This document shows positions 1-9,801 of a DNA stretch of 64,000 bases, one piece after another. The position numbers and the translations under genes were made by a program. The notes beneath the pieces are model-generated. The model was not told the origin of the DNA. It did not search any database and saw only the letters and a program-made list of their open reading frames with translations. The stretch is from JABDIP01 sp965227455 (GTDB lineage Bacteria; Pseudomonadota; Alphaproteobacteria; DSM-16000; Inquilinaceae), in assembly GCA_965227455.1 (NCBI GenBank), contig OZ245752.1, forward strand, positions 2,356,001 through 2,420,000, read 5' to 3'. How positions within the stretch are numbered: the first letter of the stretch is position 1; each line of letters opens with the position of its first letter.

Positions 1-2886
1 CTCGACCACCGTTCCGGTCACACCCGGCGGCAGCTTCAGGGAGGTGTCGCGGACATCCGACGCCTTCTCGCCGAAGATCGCCCGCAGCAGCTTCTCTTCC
101 GGGGTCATCGGCGACTCGCCCTTCGGCGTGACCTTGCCGACCAGGATATCGCCCGGATTCACCTCGGCGCCGATATAGACGATGCCGGCCTCGTCGAGGT
201 GGCGCAGCGCCTCCTCGCCGACATTCGGGATGTCGCGAGTGATCTCTTCCTGGCCCAGCTTGGTGTCGCGGGCCATGACCTCGAACTCCTCGATATGGAT
301 CGAGGTGAACACGTCGTCGCGGACGATGCGCTCGGAGATCAGGATCGAATCCTCGAAGTTGTAGCCGTTCCAGGGCATGAACGCGCACAGCACGTTGCGG
401 CCCAGGGCCAGCTCACCCAGATCGGTGGACGGGCCGTCGGCAATGATGTCGTCCTTGCGGATCTGGTCGCCGACCCGCACCAGCGGCCGCTGGGTGATGC
501 AGGTGTTCTGGTTGGACCGTTGGAACTTCGACAGGTTGTAGATGTCGACGCCCGAGGCCGCGGAATCCTCGTCATCGGTCACCCGGATGACGATGCGGGT
601 GGCATCGACCTGGTCGATCACCCCGCCCCGCCGGGCAGCGATGGCGACACCGCTGTCGCGGGCCACGGTCGGCTCCATGCCGGTGCCGACCAGCGGCGCC
701 TCGGCCTTGATCAGCGGCACCGCCTGGCGCTGCATGTTCGAGCCCATCAGCGCGCGGTTGGCATCGTCGTTCTCAAGGAACGGGATGAGCGCCGCGGCCA
801 CCGAGACGATCTGCTTGGGCGACACGTCGATCAGTTCGATCGCCTCCGGCCGCACCATCAGGTAATCGCCGGCCGACCGGCAGGACACGAAGTCGGAGAC
901 GAAGCGTCCCTTGTCGTCCAGCTCGGCATTGGCCTGGGCGATGGTGTAGCGGCTTTCCTCCATGGCCGAGAGGTAGACCACCTCATTGGTCACGCAGCCA
1001 TCGACGATCTTGCGATACGGGCTTTCGATGAAGCCGTACTTGTTCACCCGCGCATAGGTCGCCAGCGAGTTGATCAGGCCGATATTCGGGCCTTCCGGCG
1101 TCTCGATCGGGCAGATCCGGCCGTAATGGGTCGGATGCACGTCCCGCACCTCGAAGCCGGCCCGCTCGCGGGTCAGGCCGCCCGGGCCAAGCGCCGACAG
1201 GCGCCGCTTGTGGGTGATCTCCGACAGCGGGTTGGTCTGGTCCATGAACTGGCTGAGCTGGGACGAGCCAAAGAACTCGCGCACCGCCGCCGCCGCCGGC
1301 TTGGCGTTGATCAGATCGTGCGGCATGACGGTGTCGATGTCGACCGAGCTCATGCGCTCGCGGATCGCCCGCTCCATGCGCAGCAGCCCGACGCGGTACT
1401 GGTTCTCCATCAGCTCGCCGACCGAGCGCACCCGTCGGTTGCCGAGATTGTCGATGTCGTCGATCTCGCCGCGGCCGTCCTTCAGATCCAGCAGGATCTT
1501 GACAATCGCCAGGATGTCTTCCTTGCGCAGGACCCGCAGCTGGTCATCGGTCTCGAAGCCGAGACGGGCGTTCATCTTCACCCGGCCGACCGCCGAGAGG
1601 TCATAGCGCTCATTGTCGAAGAACAGGTCGCTGAACAGCTTCTCCGCCGATTCCAGGGTCGGCGGCTCGCCCGGGCGCATCACCCGGTAGATGTCGATCA
1701 GCGCATCCTCGCGGCTGGCGTTGCGGTCGATCGCCAGGGTGTTGCGCAGATAGGCGCCGGTATTGATGTGGTCGATGGCAAGCGTCACGACCTCGTTGAA
1801 CTTCAGCTCGGCGAACTTCTCCAGCATCGCCTCGTCGATCTCGTCGCCGGCCTCGTAATGCACTTCGCCGGTCGACTCATCGATGATATCGGATGCCAGG
1901 TAGCGGCCATGCAGGTCCTCGGCCTGGACCAACTGGTCGGTCATGCCCTGCTCGATCAGCTTTTTGCCGAGCCGCGGCGTGATCTTGTCGCCGATCTTGG
2001 CGACGACTTTACCGCCCTTGGCGTCCACCAGATCCGCGATCAGCTTCTGCCCGCGCATGCGCTCGGGCACGAACGGCGTCTTCCAGCCGGTCTTGATCCG
2101 CGTGTAGACGACCGTGTCGTGGAAGTAGTTGAGGATCTCTTCCTTCGACATGCCCTGGGCCTCGTAGGGCAGCAGGGTCTTGCCCTCCTCCGCCCGGGCC
2201 GCGCGCAGAGCCTCGGTGTCGCCGCTGTCCAGCGCCATCAGCAGGGTCGTCGCCGGCAGCTTGCGGCGGCGATCGATGCGGACATAGGCGTGGTCCTTGG
2301 CATCGAACTCGAAATCGAGCCAGGAACCGCGGTAGGGGATCACCCGGGCGGCGAACAGGAACTTGCCCGAGGAATGGGTCTTGCCCTTGTCATGGTCGAA
2401 GAAGACGCCGGGCGAGCGGTGCATCTGCGACACTATGACGCGCTCGGTGCCGTTGATGACAAAGGTGCCGTTGGCCGTCATCAGGGGCATGTCGCCCATG
2501 TAAACGTCCTGCTCCTTGATGTCGCGAATCGACTTCAGGCCGGTGTCTTCCTCGATGTCGAACACCGTCAGGCGCAGGGTGACCTTCAGCGGCGCGGCAT
2601 AGGTCATGCCCCGCTGCTGGCACTCCTCGACATCGTATTTCGGCTGCTCCAGCTCGTAGCAGACGAAGTCCAGCTCCGAGCGTTCGGAGAAATCCTTGAT
2701 CGGGAAGACCGAGCGGAACACCTCCTGCAGGCCGACGACGATTCGCTGGTCGGGCGATTCGTGCATCTGCAGGAATTGGTCATACGAGCTGCGCTGAACC
2801 TCGATGAGGTTCGGCATGCGGGCGACTTCCGGAATACGCCCGAAATCCTTGCGGACACGCTTACGACCGGTGAACGATTTGGCCAT
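1..2886 (-). CDS. rpoB: RNA polymerase beta subunit (partial, 3' end off window)
   Basis: N-terminal 962 codons of the beta subunit of RNA polymerase; the full protein is usually about 1,350-1,400 residues, so roughly the last third lies beyond the left edge. It starts MAKSFTGRKRVRKDFGRIPE, the usual alphaproteobacterial N-terminus. It continues through the conserved lobe and fork regions, for example the MTANGTFVINGTERVIVSQ segment near residue 135. It lies 204 bases downstream of rplL and is read in the same direction, as in most bacteria. A hairpin with a T-run in the gap probably sets the ratio of rplL to rpoB transcription. The reading frame stays open to base 1. Identification is secure. 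Confidence 0.98.
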   Translation of the reverse strand, partial: MAKSFTGRKRVRKDFGRIPEVARMPNLIEVQRSSYDQFLQMHESPDQRIVVGLQEVFRSVFPIKDFSERSELDFVCYELEQPKYDVEECQQRGMTYAAPLKVTLRLTVFDIEEDTGLKSIRDIKEQDVYMGDMPLMTANGTFVINGTERVIVSQMHRSPGVFFDHDKGKTHSSGKFLFAARVIPYRGSWLDFEFDAKDHAYVRIDRRRKLPATTLLMALDSGDTEALRAARAEEGKTLLPYEAQGMSKEEILNYFHDTVVYTRIKTGWKTPFVPERMRGQKLIADLVDAKGGKVVAKIGDKITPRLGKKLIEQGMTDQLVQAEDLHGRYLASDIIDESTGEVHYEAGDEIDEAMLEKFAELKFNEVVTLAIDHINTGAYLRNTLAIDRNASREDALIDIYRVMRPGEPPTLESAEKLFSDLFFDNERYDLSAVGRVKMNARLGFETDDQLRVLRKEDILAIVKILLDLKDGRGEIDDIDNLGNRRVRSVGELMENQYRVGLLRMERAIRERMSSVDIDTVMPHDLINAKPAAAAVREFFGSSQLSQFMDQTNPLSEITHKRRLSALGPGGLTRERAGFEVRDVHPTHYGRICPIETPEGPNIGLINSLATYARVNKYGFIESPYRKIVDGCVTNEVVYLSAMEESRYTIAQANAELDDKGRFVSDFVSCRSAGDYLMVRPEAIELIDVSPKQIVSVAAALIPFLENDDANRALMGSNMQRQAVPLIKAEAPLVGTGMEPTVARDSGVAIAARRGGVIDQVDATRIVIRVTDDEDSAASGVDIYNLSKFQRSNQNTCITQRPLVRVGDQIRKDDIIADGPSTDLGELALGRNVLCAFMPWNGYNFEDSILISERIVRDDVFTSIHIEEFEVMARDTKLGQEEITRDIPNVGEEALRHLDEAGIVYIGAEVNPGDILVGKVTPKGESPMTPEEKLLRAIFGEKASDVRDTSLKLPPGVTGTVVE

Positions 2887-3007
2887 TGAAGCCCCTCAGC
2901 AAAAAGACGACGACCGCGCCCGGACAGCCGGACGCGCTGCACCCCGCGGCGCCCGCGTCGGCGTCGCGAAGTCGCGATGCGAGACGGGCATCCGGCCCGA
3001 CTCACGC

Positions 3008-3049
3008 AAAAAACACCTGTCGGCGGCCAGCCGGCTCGGCTGGCCGCCG
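3008..3049 (-). terminator. rplL-rpoB intercistronic hairpin, likely attenuator
   Basis: A perfect 12-bp stem (3021-3032 with 3038-3049, 5-base loop) is followed on the minus strand by 7 bases and then six Ts (3013-3008). The gap between stem and T-run makes it a leaky terminator, which fits the partial attenuation known between rplL and rpoB in other bacteria. The fold is read from the sequence; the function is inferred. Confidence 0.7.
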
Positions 3050-3090
3050 TCAGGCGACGATATGTTCAATACAGACTTTGGCACGCGGTC

Positions 3091-3474
3091 TTACTTAACT
3101 TCGACCGTAGCGCCCGCTTCTTCAAGTTGTTTTTTCAGCTTGTCTGCTTCTTCCTTGTTCACCGCTTCCTTGACCGGCTTCGGTGCGCCCTCCACCAGGT
3201 CCTTGGCTTCCTTCAGGCCAAGGCCGGTGATCGCGCGCACTTCCTTGATCACGTTGATCTTCTTGTCGCCGATCGAGGCCAGGATGACGTCGAACTCATC
3301 CTTCTCCTCGGCCGGGGCAGCGGCATCGGCCGCACCGCCGGCAGCGACGCCGGCCACCGCGACCGGGGCCGCGGCGGAAACGCCCCACTTCTCTTCCAGC
3401 ATCTTGGACAGCTCAGCTGCCTCAAGAACCGTCAAGCTCGACAGATCGTCGACGAGCTTCTGCAAATCAGCCAT
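3091..3474 (-). CDS. rplL: 50S ribosomal protein L7/L12
   Basis: 127-residue acidic stalk protein that recruits translation factors to the ribosome. The N-terminal dimerisation helix (MADLQKLVDDLSSLTVLEAA) is followed by an Ala/Gly/Pro-rich hinge (residues 35-57). The conserved C-terminal domain follows, with KINVIKEVRAITGLGLKEAK and ending in GATVEVK. Length and domain order are normal. It follows rplJ by 50 bases in the same transcript, and the hairpin before rpoB lies immediately downstream. Confidence 0.98.
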   Translation of the reverse strand: MADLQKLVDDLSSLTVLEAAELSKMLEEKWGVSAAAPVAVAGVAAGGAADAAAPAEEKDEFDVILASIGDKKINVIKEVRAITGLGLKEAKDLVEGAPKPVKEAVNKEEADKLKKQLEEAGATVEVK

Positions 3475-3524
3475 GTCTCTCTACTCCTGACTCGAACTCT
3501 TGGATCTTCGAAAACGAAACGGCG

Positions 3525-4043
3525 CTACGCCGCATCGCCCTTCTGGGAATACGCACTGACAACCCGAGCCAGCTGACCGCCGGGCGCCTGCAGCACGCCG
3601 GCAATCCTGGTCGCCGGCGTGTTGATCATGCCGACGATCTTGGCCCTCAGCTCATCCAGCGAAGGCAGCTTGGCAAGGGCTTCGACGCCCGTCTGATCGA
3701 GTTCCTTTTCGCCCAGCCCGCCACCGATGATGGTCAGCTTGTCGTTGGACTTGGCAAAATCGACAGCCACCTTCGCCGCCGCCACCGGGTCCTCGCTAAA
3801 GGCCACGGCGGTCGGACCGGTGAACAGGCCGTCCAGGTTCTCGAACTTGGTTCCCTTCAGGGCGATCCGGGCGAGCCGGTTCTTGGTCACGCGAAAGGTT
3901 GCGCCTGCCGCACGCATCTGCCGCCTCAGGTCGGTCGATTCCTCGACCGTCATGCCGGTCTGGTGGGTAACCACCATCATCTCGGCACCCTGAAAGGACT
4001 GATGCATATCGGCGACTTTCGCCTCCTTCTGTGCACGGTCCAC
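3525..4043 (-). CDS. rplJ: 50S ribosomal protein L10
   Basis: 172-residue L10, the base of the ribosomal stalk that binds L7/L12 dimers through its C-terminal helix. It starts MDRAQKEAKVADMHQSFQGA and contains the typical NRLARIALKGTKFENLDGLF segment. Synthesis is probably autoregulated: the 324-base gap between rplA and this gene carries an L10-leader fold (4222-4302) that would be bound by L10-(L12)n. The transcript continues into rplL. Confidence 0.97.
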   Translation of the reverse strand: MDRAQKEAKVADMHQSFQGAEMMVVTHQTGMTVEESTDLRRQMRAAGATFRVTKNRLARIALKGTKFENLDGLFTGPTAVAFSEDPVAAAKVAVDFAKSNDKLTIIGGGLGEKELDQTGVEALAKLPSLDELRAKIVGMINTPATRIAGVLQAPGGQLARVVSAYSQKGDAA

Positions 4044-4367
4044 GGATCGCCTCCGTCACATTGGCCCAAGCGCCACCCTGGCGCCGGACCGGTTGCACAC
4101 TGAACCGTATGGCCGCTACGTGCCGGCCGGTCGGTTCGCCTCGTCCTGCCCCAGAAGTTCGAGTCCTCGGTTGCCGGCGCCGGCCATCTTCGGCAGCGCG
4201 CCGGATCCTCAAACCATCACTCCCGTCTATGCAGGATGATTACGCTGAAATTTGGCCCTTGGCCGGCATCCAGCCCCTGCAGTCTCGGACAGGTCGGACG
4301 GGTTGCCCCGCCCTGCGGTCAACCGGTCTTAGGGTCGCTGTGACCCGCCGACCGGCGTCCCGATCCC
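4044..4367 (-). other. rplA-rplJ intergenic region (324 bases)
   Basis: No credible gene lies here. The stretch holds the L10-leader fold described separately and about 180 bases of untranslated leader before rplJ. A promoter for rplJL may also be present, but none stands out from the sequence. Confidence 0.6.
4222..4302 (-). promoter_or_regulatory. L10 leader (ribosomal protein autoregulatory RNA)
   Basis: Read on the minus strand, CCCGTC (4302-4297) pairs with GACGGG (4227-4222), and TGCAGG (4281-4276) pairs with CCTGCA (4235-4230). The two helices are joined by a strongly asymmetric internal loop: about 15 bases (CGACCTGTCCGAGAC) on one side and TA on the other. This kink-turn-like two-helix pattern, placed just upstream of rplJ, matches the L10 leaders bound by the L10-L7/L12 complex. 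The pairings are seen directly; L10 binding is inferred from position and fold. Confidence 0.8.
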
Positions 4368-5075
4368 TTACACGCCGGCGTCCGCCGACAGCTTGGCAAC
4401 ATCCAGCTTCACGCTCGGCCCCATGGTCGAGCTGATCGCCGCCTTCTCCAGATAGGTGCCCTTCGCTCCGCTGGGCTTGGCCCGCAGGATCGCGCCGACA
4501 AAGGCGCGAACATTGGCGGCCAGGGCATCCTCGCTGAAACTCGCCTTGCCGATCCCGGCATGAACGATGCCGGCCTTCTCGGCCCGGAACTCCACCGATC
4601 CGGCCTTTGCCGCATTCACCGCGCCGGTGACATCCGGCGTCACGGTGCCCAGCTTGGGGTTGGGCATCAGGCCGCGCGGACCCAGCACCCGGCCCAGCCG
4701 GCCGACCACCGCCATCATGTCCGGGGTGGCGATGCAACGATCGAAATCGGTGCGGCCGTCCTGGATCTCCTTGGCCAGCTCTTCGGCACCGACGATGTCG
4801 GCCCCGGCGGCCTTGGCTTCCTCGGCCTTGTCGCCCTTGGCGAAGACCGCCACGCGGACCGACTTGCCGGTGCCGCTGGGCAGTTGCACCACGCCGCGGA
4901 CCATCTGGTCGGCATGGCGCGGATCGATACCCAGATTCATGGCGATCTCGACGGTCTCATCGAATTTCGCCGTGGCCCGTTCCTTCAGGACCTTGACCGC
5001 CTCGGCGACGTCCAGGGTCTGCACCGGGTCGAGCCCCTCGCGGGCCTTCTTGATGCGCTTGGAAAGCTTCGCCAT
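4368..5075 (-). CDS. rplA: 50S ribosomal protein L1
   Basis: 235-residue L1 stalk protein, which moves deacylated tRNA out of the E site and in many bacteria represses its own rplKA message. It starts MAKLSKRIKKAREGLDPVQT. The conserved central stretch with GRVLGPRGLMPNPKLGTVT lies near residue 130, and the usual AISSTMGPSVKLD appears near the end. rplK ends 5 bases upstream, so the two are co-transcribed and probably coupled. Confidence 0.98.
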   Translation of the reverse strand: MAKLSKRIKKAREGLDPVQTLDVAEAVKVLKERATAKFDETVEIAMNLGIDPRHADQMVRGVVQLPSGTGKSVRVAVFAKGDKAEEAKAAGADIVGAEELAKEIQDGRTDFDRCIATPDMMAVVGRLGRVLGPRGLMPNPKLGTVTPDVTGAVNAAKAGSVEFRAEKAGIVHAGIGKASFSEDALAANVRAFVGAILRAKPSGAKGTYLEKAAISSTMGPSVKLDVAKLSADAGV

Positions 5076-5080
5076 GGCCC

Positions 5081-5509
5081 CTAATCCACCACTTCCAGGC
5101 CCATGGATCGGGCCGAACCCTTGATCATTTCCGCTGCGGCGTCGATGTCATTGGCGTTCAGGTCGGCCATCTTGGACTCGGCGATCTCGCGGCACTGGGC
5201 CATGGTCACCTTGCCGGCATAGCCGCGGCCCGGTTCCGAGCCGCCCTTCTGCAGCTTGGCCGCCTTCTTCAGGAAGAAGCTGGCCGGCGGGGTCTTGGTG
5301 ATGAAGGTGAACGACCGATCGGCATAGGCGGTGATCACCACCGGGATCGGCATCCCCTTTTCCATGTTCTGGGTCTGGGCGTTGAACGCCTTGCAGAACT
5401 CCATGATGTTCAGGCCGCGCTGGCCCAAAGCGGGCCCGATCGGCGGCGACGGATTGGCCGCGCCGGCTGGCACCTCCAGCTTGATCAGGCCGATAACCTT
5501 TTTCGCCAT
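5081..5509 (-). CDS. rplK: 50S ribosomal protein L11
   Basis: 142-residue L11, the protein of the GTPase-associated centre that is also needed for RelA activation. It shows the proline-rich N-terminal domain (LEVPAGAANPSPPIGPALGQ), the MEFCKAFNAQTQ stretch, and the C-terminal RNA-binding domain with GTARSMG-like GSARSMGLEVVD at the end. Length is normal. It sits between nusG and rplA in the universally conserved order. Confidence 0.98.
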   Translation of the reverse strand: MAKKVIGLIKLEVPAGAANPSPPIGPALGQRGLNIMEFCKAFNAQTQNMEKGMPIPVVITAYADRSFTFITKTPPASFFLKKAAKLQKGGSEPGRGYAGKVTMAQCREIAESKMADLNANDIDAAAEMIKGSARSMGLEVVD

Positions 5510-5629
5510 TCCTAATCCCTCACAATCAAGCGCCCTTGCGGGCGCCGGGACGCGCGGTACGACCCCCCTTGGACTTCCGGGGCAGTCTCCCGCACCATGA
5601 TGCGGCGCATGCGCCGCGACCGGCCTTCG

Positions 5630-6160
5630 TTAGGTCTTCTCGACCTGGCCGTATTCCAGTTCGACCGGGGTCGCCCGGCCGAAGATCGACACCGCGACCT
5701 TGAGCCGCGCCCGCTCCTCGTCGACCTCTTCCACCAGCCCGTTGAACGAGGTGAACGGGCCGTCGCAGACCCGCACCTGCTCGCCGATCTCGAAGGTGAT
5801 CGACGGCTTCGGCCGCTCGATGCCTTCCTGGACCTGCTTGACGATGCGGTCCGCCTCGGCATCGGAAATCGGGGTCGGCTTGCCGCGGGCGCCCAGGAAA
5901 CCGGTCACCTTCGGCGTATTCTTGATCAACTGCCAGGCTTCATCGGTCAGATCCATCTTGACCAGCACATAGCCCGGGAAGAACTTGCGCTCCGCATTGA
6001 CCTTCTGGCCGCGGCGCATCTCCACCACTTCCTCGGTCGGCACCGAGACGTCCTCGATGAATTCGGACAGCCCCTTCTGGTCGGCCTGCTCGCGGATCGA
6101 CTCCGCGACCCGCTTCTCGAAGCCGGAATACACATGCACGACGTACCAGCGCATGGTCAT
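5630..6160 (-). CDS. nusG: Transcription termination/antitermination factor NusG
   Basis: 176-residue elongation factor that binds RNA polymerase through its NGN domain (MRWYVVHVYSGFEKRV onward) and Rho or ribosomal S10 through its C-terminal KOW domain. The KOW domain is visible around EIGEQVRVCDGPFTSFNG, about residues 125-176. Two in-frame starts exist, at 6160 (MTMRWYVV) and 6154 (MRWYVV); both give a normal protein. secE ends 4 bases upstream, so the two are co-transcribed. The 120-base gap before rplK contains a perfect 16-bp palindrome (5602-5617) of unknown meaning. Confidence 0.97.
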   Translation of the reverse strand: MTMRWYVVHVYSGFEKRVAESIREQADQKGLSEFIEDVSVPTEEVVEMRRGQKVNAERKFFPGYVLVKMDLTDEAWQLIKNTPKVTGFLGARGKPTPISDAEADRIVKQVQEGIERPKPSITFEIGEQVRVCDGPFTSFNGLVEEVDEERARLKVAVSIFGRATPVELEYGQVEKT

Positions 6161-6164
6161 GGAC

Positions 6165-6362
6165 TCAGCCTCCGAGCCCGATGATGGTGCGTACCAGCCA
6201 GGACGCCGCCTGATCGACGACCAGGAAGAACACCGACATGATGGCCACGAAGATGAACACCATGATGGTGGTCACCGTGGTCTCCTTGCGGGTCGGCCAG
6301 GTCACCTTGGAGCGTTCCTGGTTGACCTGCCGGAAAAACTGCAGCGGGTTCGTCTTTGCCAT
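6165..6362 (-). CDS. secE: Preprotein translocase subunit SecE
   Basis: 65-residue single-span SecE that clamps the SecY channel. The short amphipathic region (NPLQFFRQVNQERSKVTWPT) precedes one transmembrane helix (residues about 30-55, TIMVFIFVAIMSVFFLVV). The VTWPTRKET motif is characteristic of the family. The length is that of the short SecE found in most bacteria other than enterics. It lies between tRNA-Trp and nusG in the expected order. Confidence 0.96.
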   Translation of the reverse strand: MAKTNPLQFFRQVNQERSKVTWPTRKETTVTTIMVFIFVAIMSVFFLVVDQAASWLVRTIIGLGG

Positions 6363-6423
6363 AGCCGGTTTAAGTCTACTCTTGGCCCCTCAGGGCTCTA
6401 ATACGATGCCGTCATCTGCGCGG

Positions 6424-6499
6424 TGGCAGGAGTGGAGGGACTCGAACCCACAACCCCCGGTTTTGGAGACCGGTGCTCTGCCAATTGAGCTACACTCCT
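6424..6499 (-). tRNA. tRNA-Trp (anticodon CCA)
   Basis: The minus strand gives a complete 76-base cloverleaf. The 7-bp acceptor stem is AGGAGTG/CACTCCT, the anticodon loop CTCCAAA carries CCA, the T-loop is GGTTCGAGTCC, and a genomic CCA tail is encoded at 6426-6424. It lies between tuf and secE, the standard position for tRNA-Trp in this operon. Confidence 0.98.
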
Positions 6500-6683
6500 C
6501 CATCGCTCCGGTCACGGCACACGAGCCGTCACCGTGCCCCGGGCGCAAACAACCGCAATCGATTTGAAACGGTCCGGGGTTGTAACGAGTTCCGTCCCAA
6601 CTTGCAACAGACATAACGCACCGAATCCGCCGCGCCAGCCGGCACGGCGGGTCCGGTCCGTATTGGCGGCCTGGGACGCCGCG

Positions 6684-7874
<1,191 letters not shown>

Positions 7875-7949
7875 ATGTGTGATTCCTGTCGGCCGACTGT
7901 CTCAATAGGGTCCCAGAAGACTGCACCGCCTGCCCGAGGCCCGTCCGGT

Positions 7950-8023
<74 letters not shown>

Positions 8024-8065
8024 CCAGATTGGCGATGGGATCGCCACCGGCCGGACTCAGGCAAA

Positions 8066-8150
8066 TGGTGGAGGGAGTTGGATTCGAACCAACGTAGGCT
8101 AAGCCAACGGGTTTACAGCCCGTCCCCTTTAACCACTCGGGCATCCCTCC
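8066..8150 (-). tRNA. tRNA-Tyr (anticodon GTA)
   Basis: An 85-base class II tRNA on the minus strand. The acceptor stem is GGAGGGA/TCCCTCC and the anticodon arm ACGGGCTGTAAACCCGT carries GTA. It has a long variable arm, the T-loop GGTTCGAATCC and an encoded CCA. It is the first gene downstream of the operon promoter at 8189-8217. Confidence 0.98.
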
Positions 8151-8188
8151 AAACCGCCGGTTTGGGACCCGGCGGAACGGCGTGCGGC

Positions 8189-8217
8189 AAGTAAGGGTTT
8201 TTGCCGCATATTGTCAA
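8189..8217 (-). promoter_or_regulatory. Promoter of the tRNA-tuf-secE operon
   Basis: The minus strand shows a perfect -35 box TTGACA (8217-8212), a 17-base spacer and a weak -10 TTACTT (8194-8189). A GC-rich discriminator (GCCGCACGCC) follows. A start about 7 bases below the -10 would lie roughly 30 bases before tRNA-Tyr. A strong -35 with a GC-rich discriminator is typical of growth-rate-controlled stable-RNA promoters. Confidence 0.65.
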
Positions 8218-8343
8218 CCGATTATCCCGGGACCCGGTCGATGACGCCCACGGGCCATTGCGGTCGAACCGCGTCGGGGCCATAAACGCCGCCGCACAGT
8301 CAGGGCGCGTCACGGCGCCGCGAAGGAATGCCCGGGAACGCCT

Positions 8344-9174
8344 ATGCCAAAGCCGCCGCGCAAATCCGCACCGAGCCGACGCCACCAGCCCGGCGGTCCG
8401 CGCCGCGCCGGCGCCGCGCCGCCGGGGCCGGACCGGCGCCTGTTCGGCCTGCATGCGGTGCGGGAAGCCTGGCTCAATCCGGACCGGATATGCCGGCAAC
8501 TCTGGGCGACCGAGGCCGGGCTGCAGGGCCTGGCCGCCGCCATCGACCGCGCCCGGTCGCAATCCCTGGACCGGCCTTCGCCGGAGATAGTGCCACGCGG
8601 CCGGCTCGACAAGCTGGTGGGGGCCGGCGCGGTGCATCAGGGCGTGGTGCTGGACTCGGACCCGCTGCCGCCGACCGATCTGGAGGATGTCGGACGCGCC
8701 GCCGCTATCCGCCCGCGCGCCGCGGTCATCGTGCTGGATCGGGTGACCGACCCGCACAATATCGGCGCCATCCTGCGCTCCGCTGCCGCCTTCGGAGCCC
8801 TGGCGCTGATCGTCACCGACCGCCACACACCTGAAATCACCGGCACCCTCGCCAAATCAGCGTCGGGTGCCGTGGAACATCTCGCCATGGTACGGGTGCG
8901 CAACCTGGCGCAGGCACTGGAGCGGCTGAAGGCACTTGGCTTCCGCTGCATCGGCTTGGCCGAGGAGGCCGACCGCGACCTTCCCGCAGCCATCGAAGAC
9001 GCCGCCCGCACCGCCATCGTCCTCGGCGCCGAGGGCCCCGGCCTGCGACGCCTGACCCGGGACACCTGCGACGTCCTGGCCCGCCTGCCGACCGGCGGCC
9101 CGATCGGCAGCCTCAACGTCTCCAACGCGGCGGCGGTGGCGCTCTACGAACTGGCACGGTCCCGCCCCGCCTGA
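8344..9174 (+). CDS. rlmB: 23S rRNA (guanosine-2'-O-)-methyltransferase RlmB (TrmH/SpoU family)
   Basis: 276-residue SpoU-family enzyme that 2'-O-methylates a guanosine in the peptidyl-transferase region of 23S rRNA. A basic low-complexity N-terminus (residues 1-35) precedes the substrate-binding domain (FGLHAVREAWLNPDR onward). The SPOUT methyltransferase domain follows, with motif 1 DRVTDPHNIGAILRSAAAFG, motif 2 VLGAEGPGLR and motif 3 IGSLNVSNAAAVALYE. The last 31 bases overlap the end of the convergent gene on the other strand. It is divergent from the tRNA-tuf operon. Confidence 0.93.
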   Translation: MPKPPRKSAPSRRHQPGGPRRAGAAPPGPDRRLFGLHAVREAWLNPDRICRQLWATEAGLQGLAAAIDRARSQSLDRPSPEIVPRGRLDKLVGAGAVHQGVVLDSDPLPPTDLEDVGRAAAIRPRAAVIVLDRVTDPHNIGAILRSAAAFGALALIVTDRHTPEITGTLAKSASGAVEHLAMVRVRNLAQALERLKALGFRCIGLAEEADRDLPAAIEDAARTAIVLGAEGPGLRRLTRDTCDVLARLPTGGPIGSLNVSNAAAVALYELARSRPA

Positions 9175-9647
9175 CCGTCCGGCCCTTTGACCATCCGGTC
9201 GTACAGGACGACGTTCACCGAGGCCGCCAGATTCAGACAGCTGCGCGACGGGATGACCACGAAGCGGTGGCAGCGCGTCAGAGCCGCCTTGGGAAGCGAG
9301 CCATCCTCCGGACCGAAGACATAGGCGGCGCGGGGTGGATGCACGAAGTCGGGCAGCAGTTCGGAGTTCTCCCGAACCTCGACCGCGACCGGTACCTCGC
9401 CCTCCTCCAGCAGATCCAATGGCCGCTCCACCCGCCGGATGTCGACGTCGCGGTAATCCCGCAGCCGCTCCTCGCGCGGGAGCCGATAGACCTTGCGATC
9501 GGCATCCGCCGCCGGCACCCGGCGGCCGCTATAGAGCAGGCGCCGGCCATCCTCTTCAGCGCCGAGCGTCGAACAGGCGCGGAGCGCGCCGCCGACATTG
9601 TGCGGATATTTCGGGTCCCACAGGACGATGGTGACGCTTCGCGCCAT
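9144..9647 (-). CDS. SpoU/TrmH-family RNA methyltransferase
   Basis: 167-residue minimal SPOUT domain without an added substrate domain. Motif 1 is DPKYPHNVGGALRACSTLGA near the N-terminus, motif 2 is YVFGPEDGSLPK, and motif 3 is LNLAASVNVVLYDRMV. Start 9647 (MARSVTIVLWD) was chosen because it begins the conserved core; an upstream start at 9719 would add 24 non-conserved residues. The TrmL-like size suggests a tRNA target, but the substrate cannot be told from sequence. Its 3' end overlaps convergent rlmB by 31 bases. Two SPOUT genes tail to tail is a curiosity, probably coincidental. Confidence 0.85.
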   Translation of the reverse strand: MARSVTIVLWDPKYPHNVGGALRACSTLGAEEDGRRLLYSGRRVPAADADRKVYRLPREERLRDYRDVDIRRVERPLDLLEEGEVPVAVEVRENSELLPDFVHPPRAAYVFGPEDGSLPKAALTRCHRFVVIPSRSCLNLAASVNVVLYDRMVKGPDGQAGRDRASS

Positions 9648-9801
9648 GGCCGGCTGTCTCAAGACATGAACTCGGGAAAAGGGCGCAATCGCTACCACGA
9701 CGGTGCCCGGTCCCGCCACGAGATTTCCGGCTCACCTCGACAAATCCGCCGATTTTCATAAAATGCTTCAAAATCAAAATAACAAAACGGAGTGCCTGAA
9801 T

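Noticed and set aside
199..2889. Long open frame on the plus strand across rpoB
   Set aside because: It is antisense to rpoB, Arg/His/Leu-rich in the manner of reverse frames of high-GC genes, and matches no family.
5602..5617. 16-bp palindrome GCGGCGCATGCGCCGC between nusG and rplK
   Set aside because: Perfect but built of GC-rich repeats; no terminator tail and no known operator of this type here.
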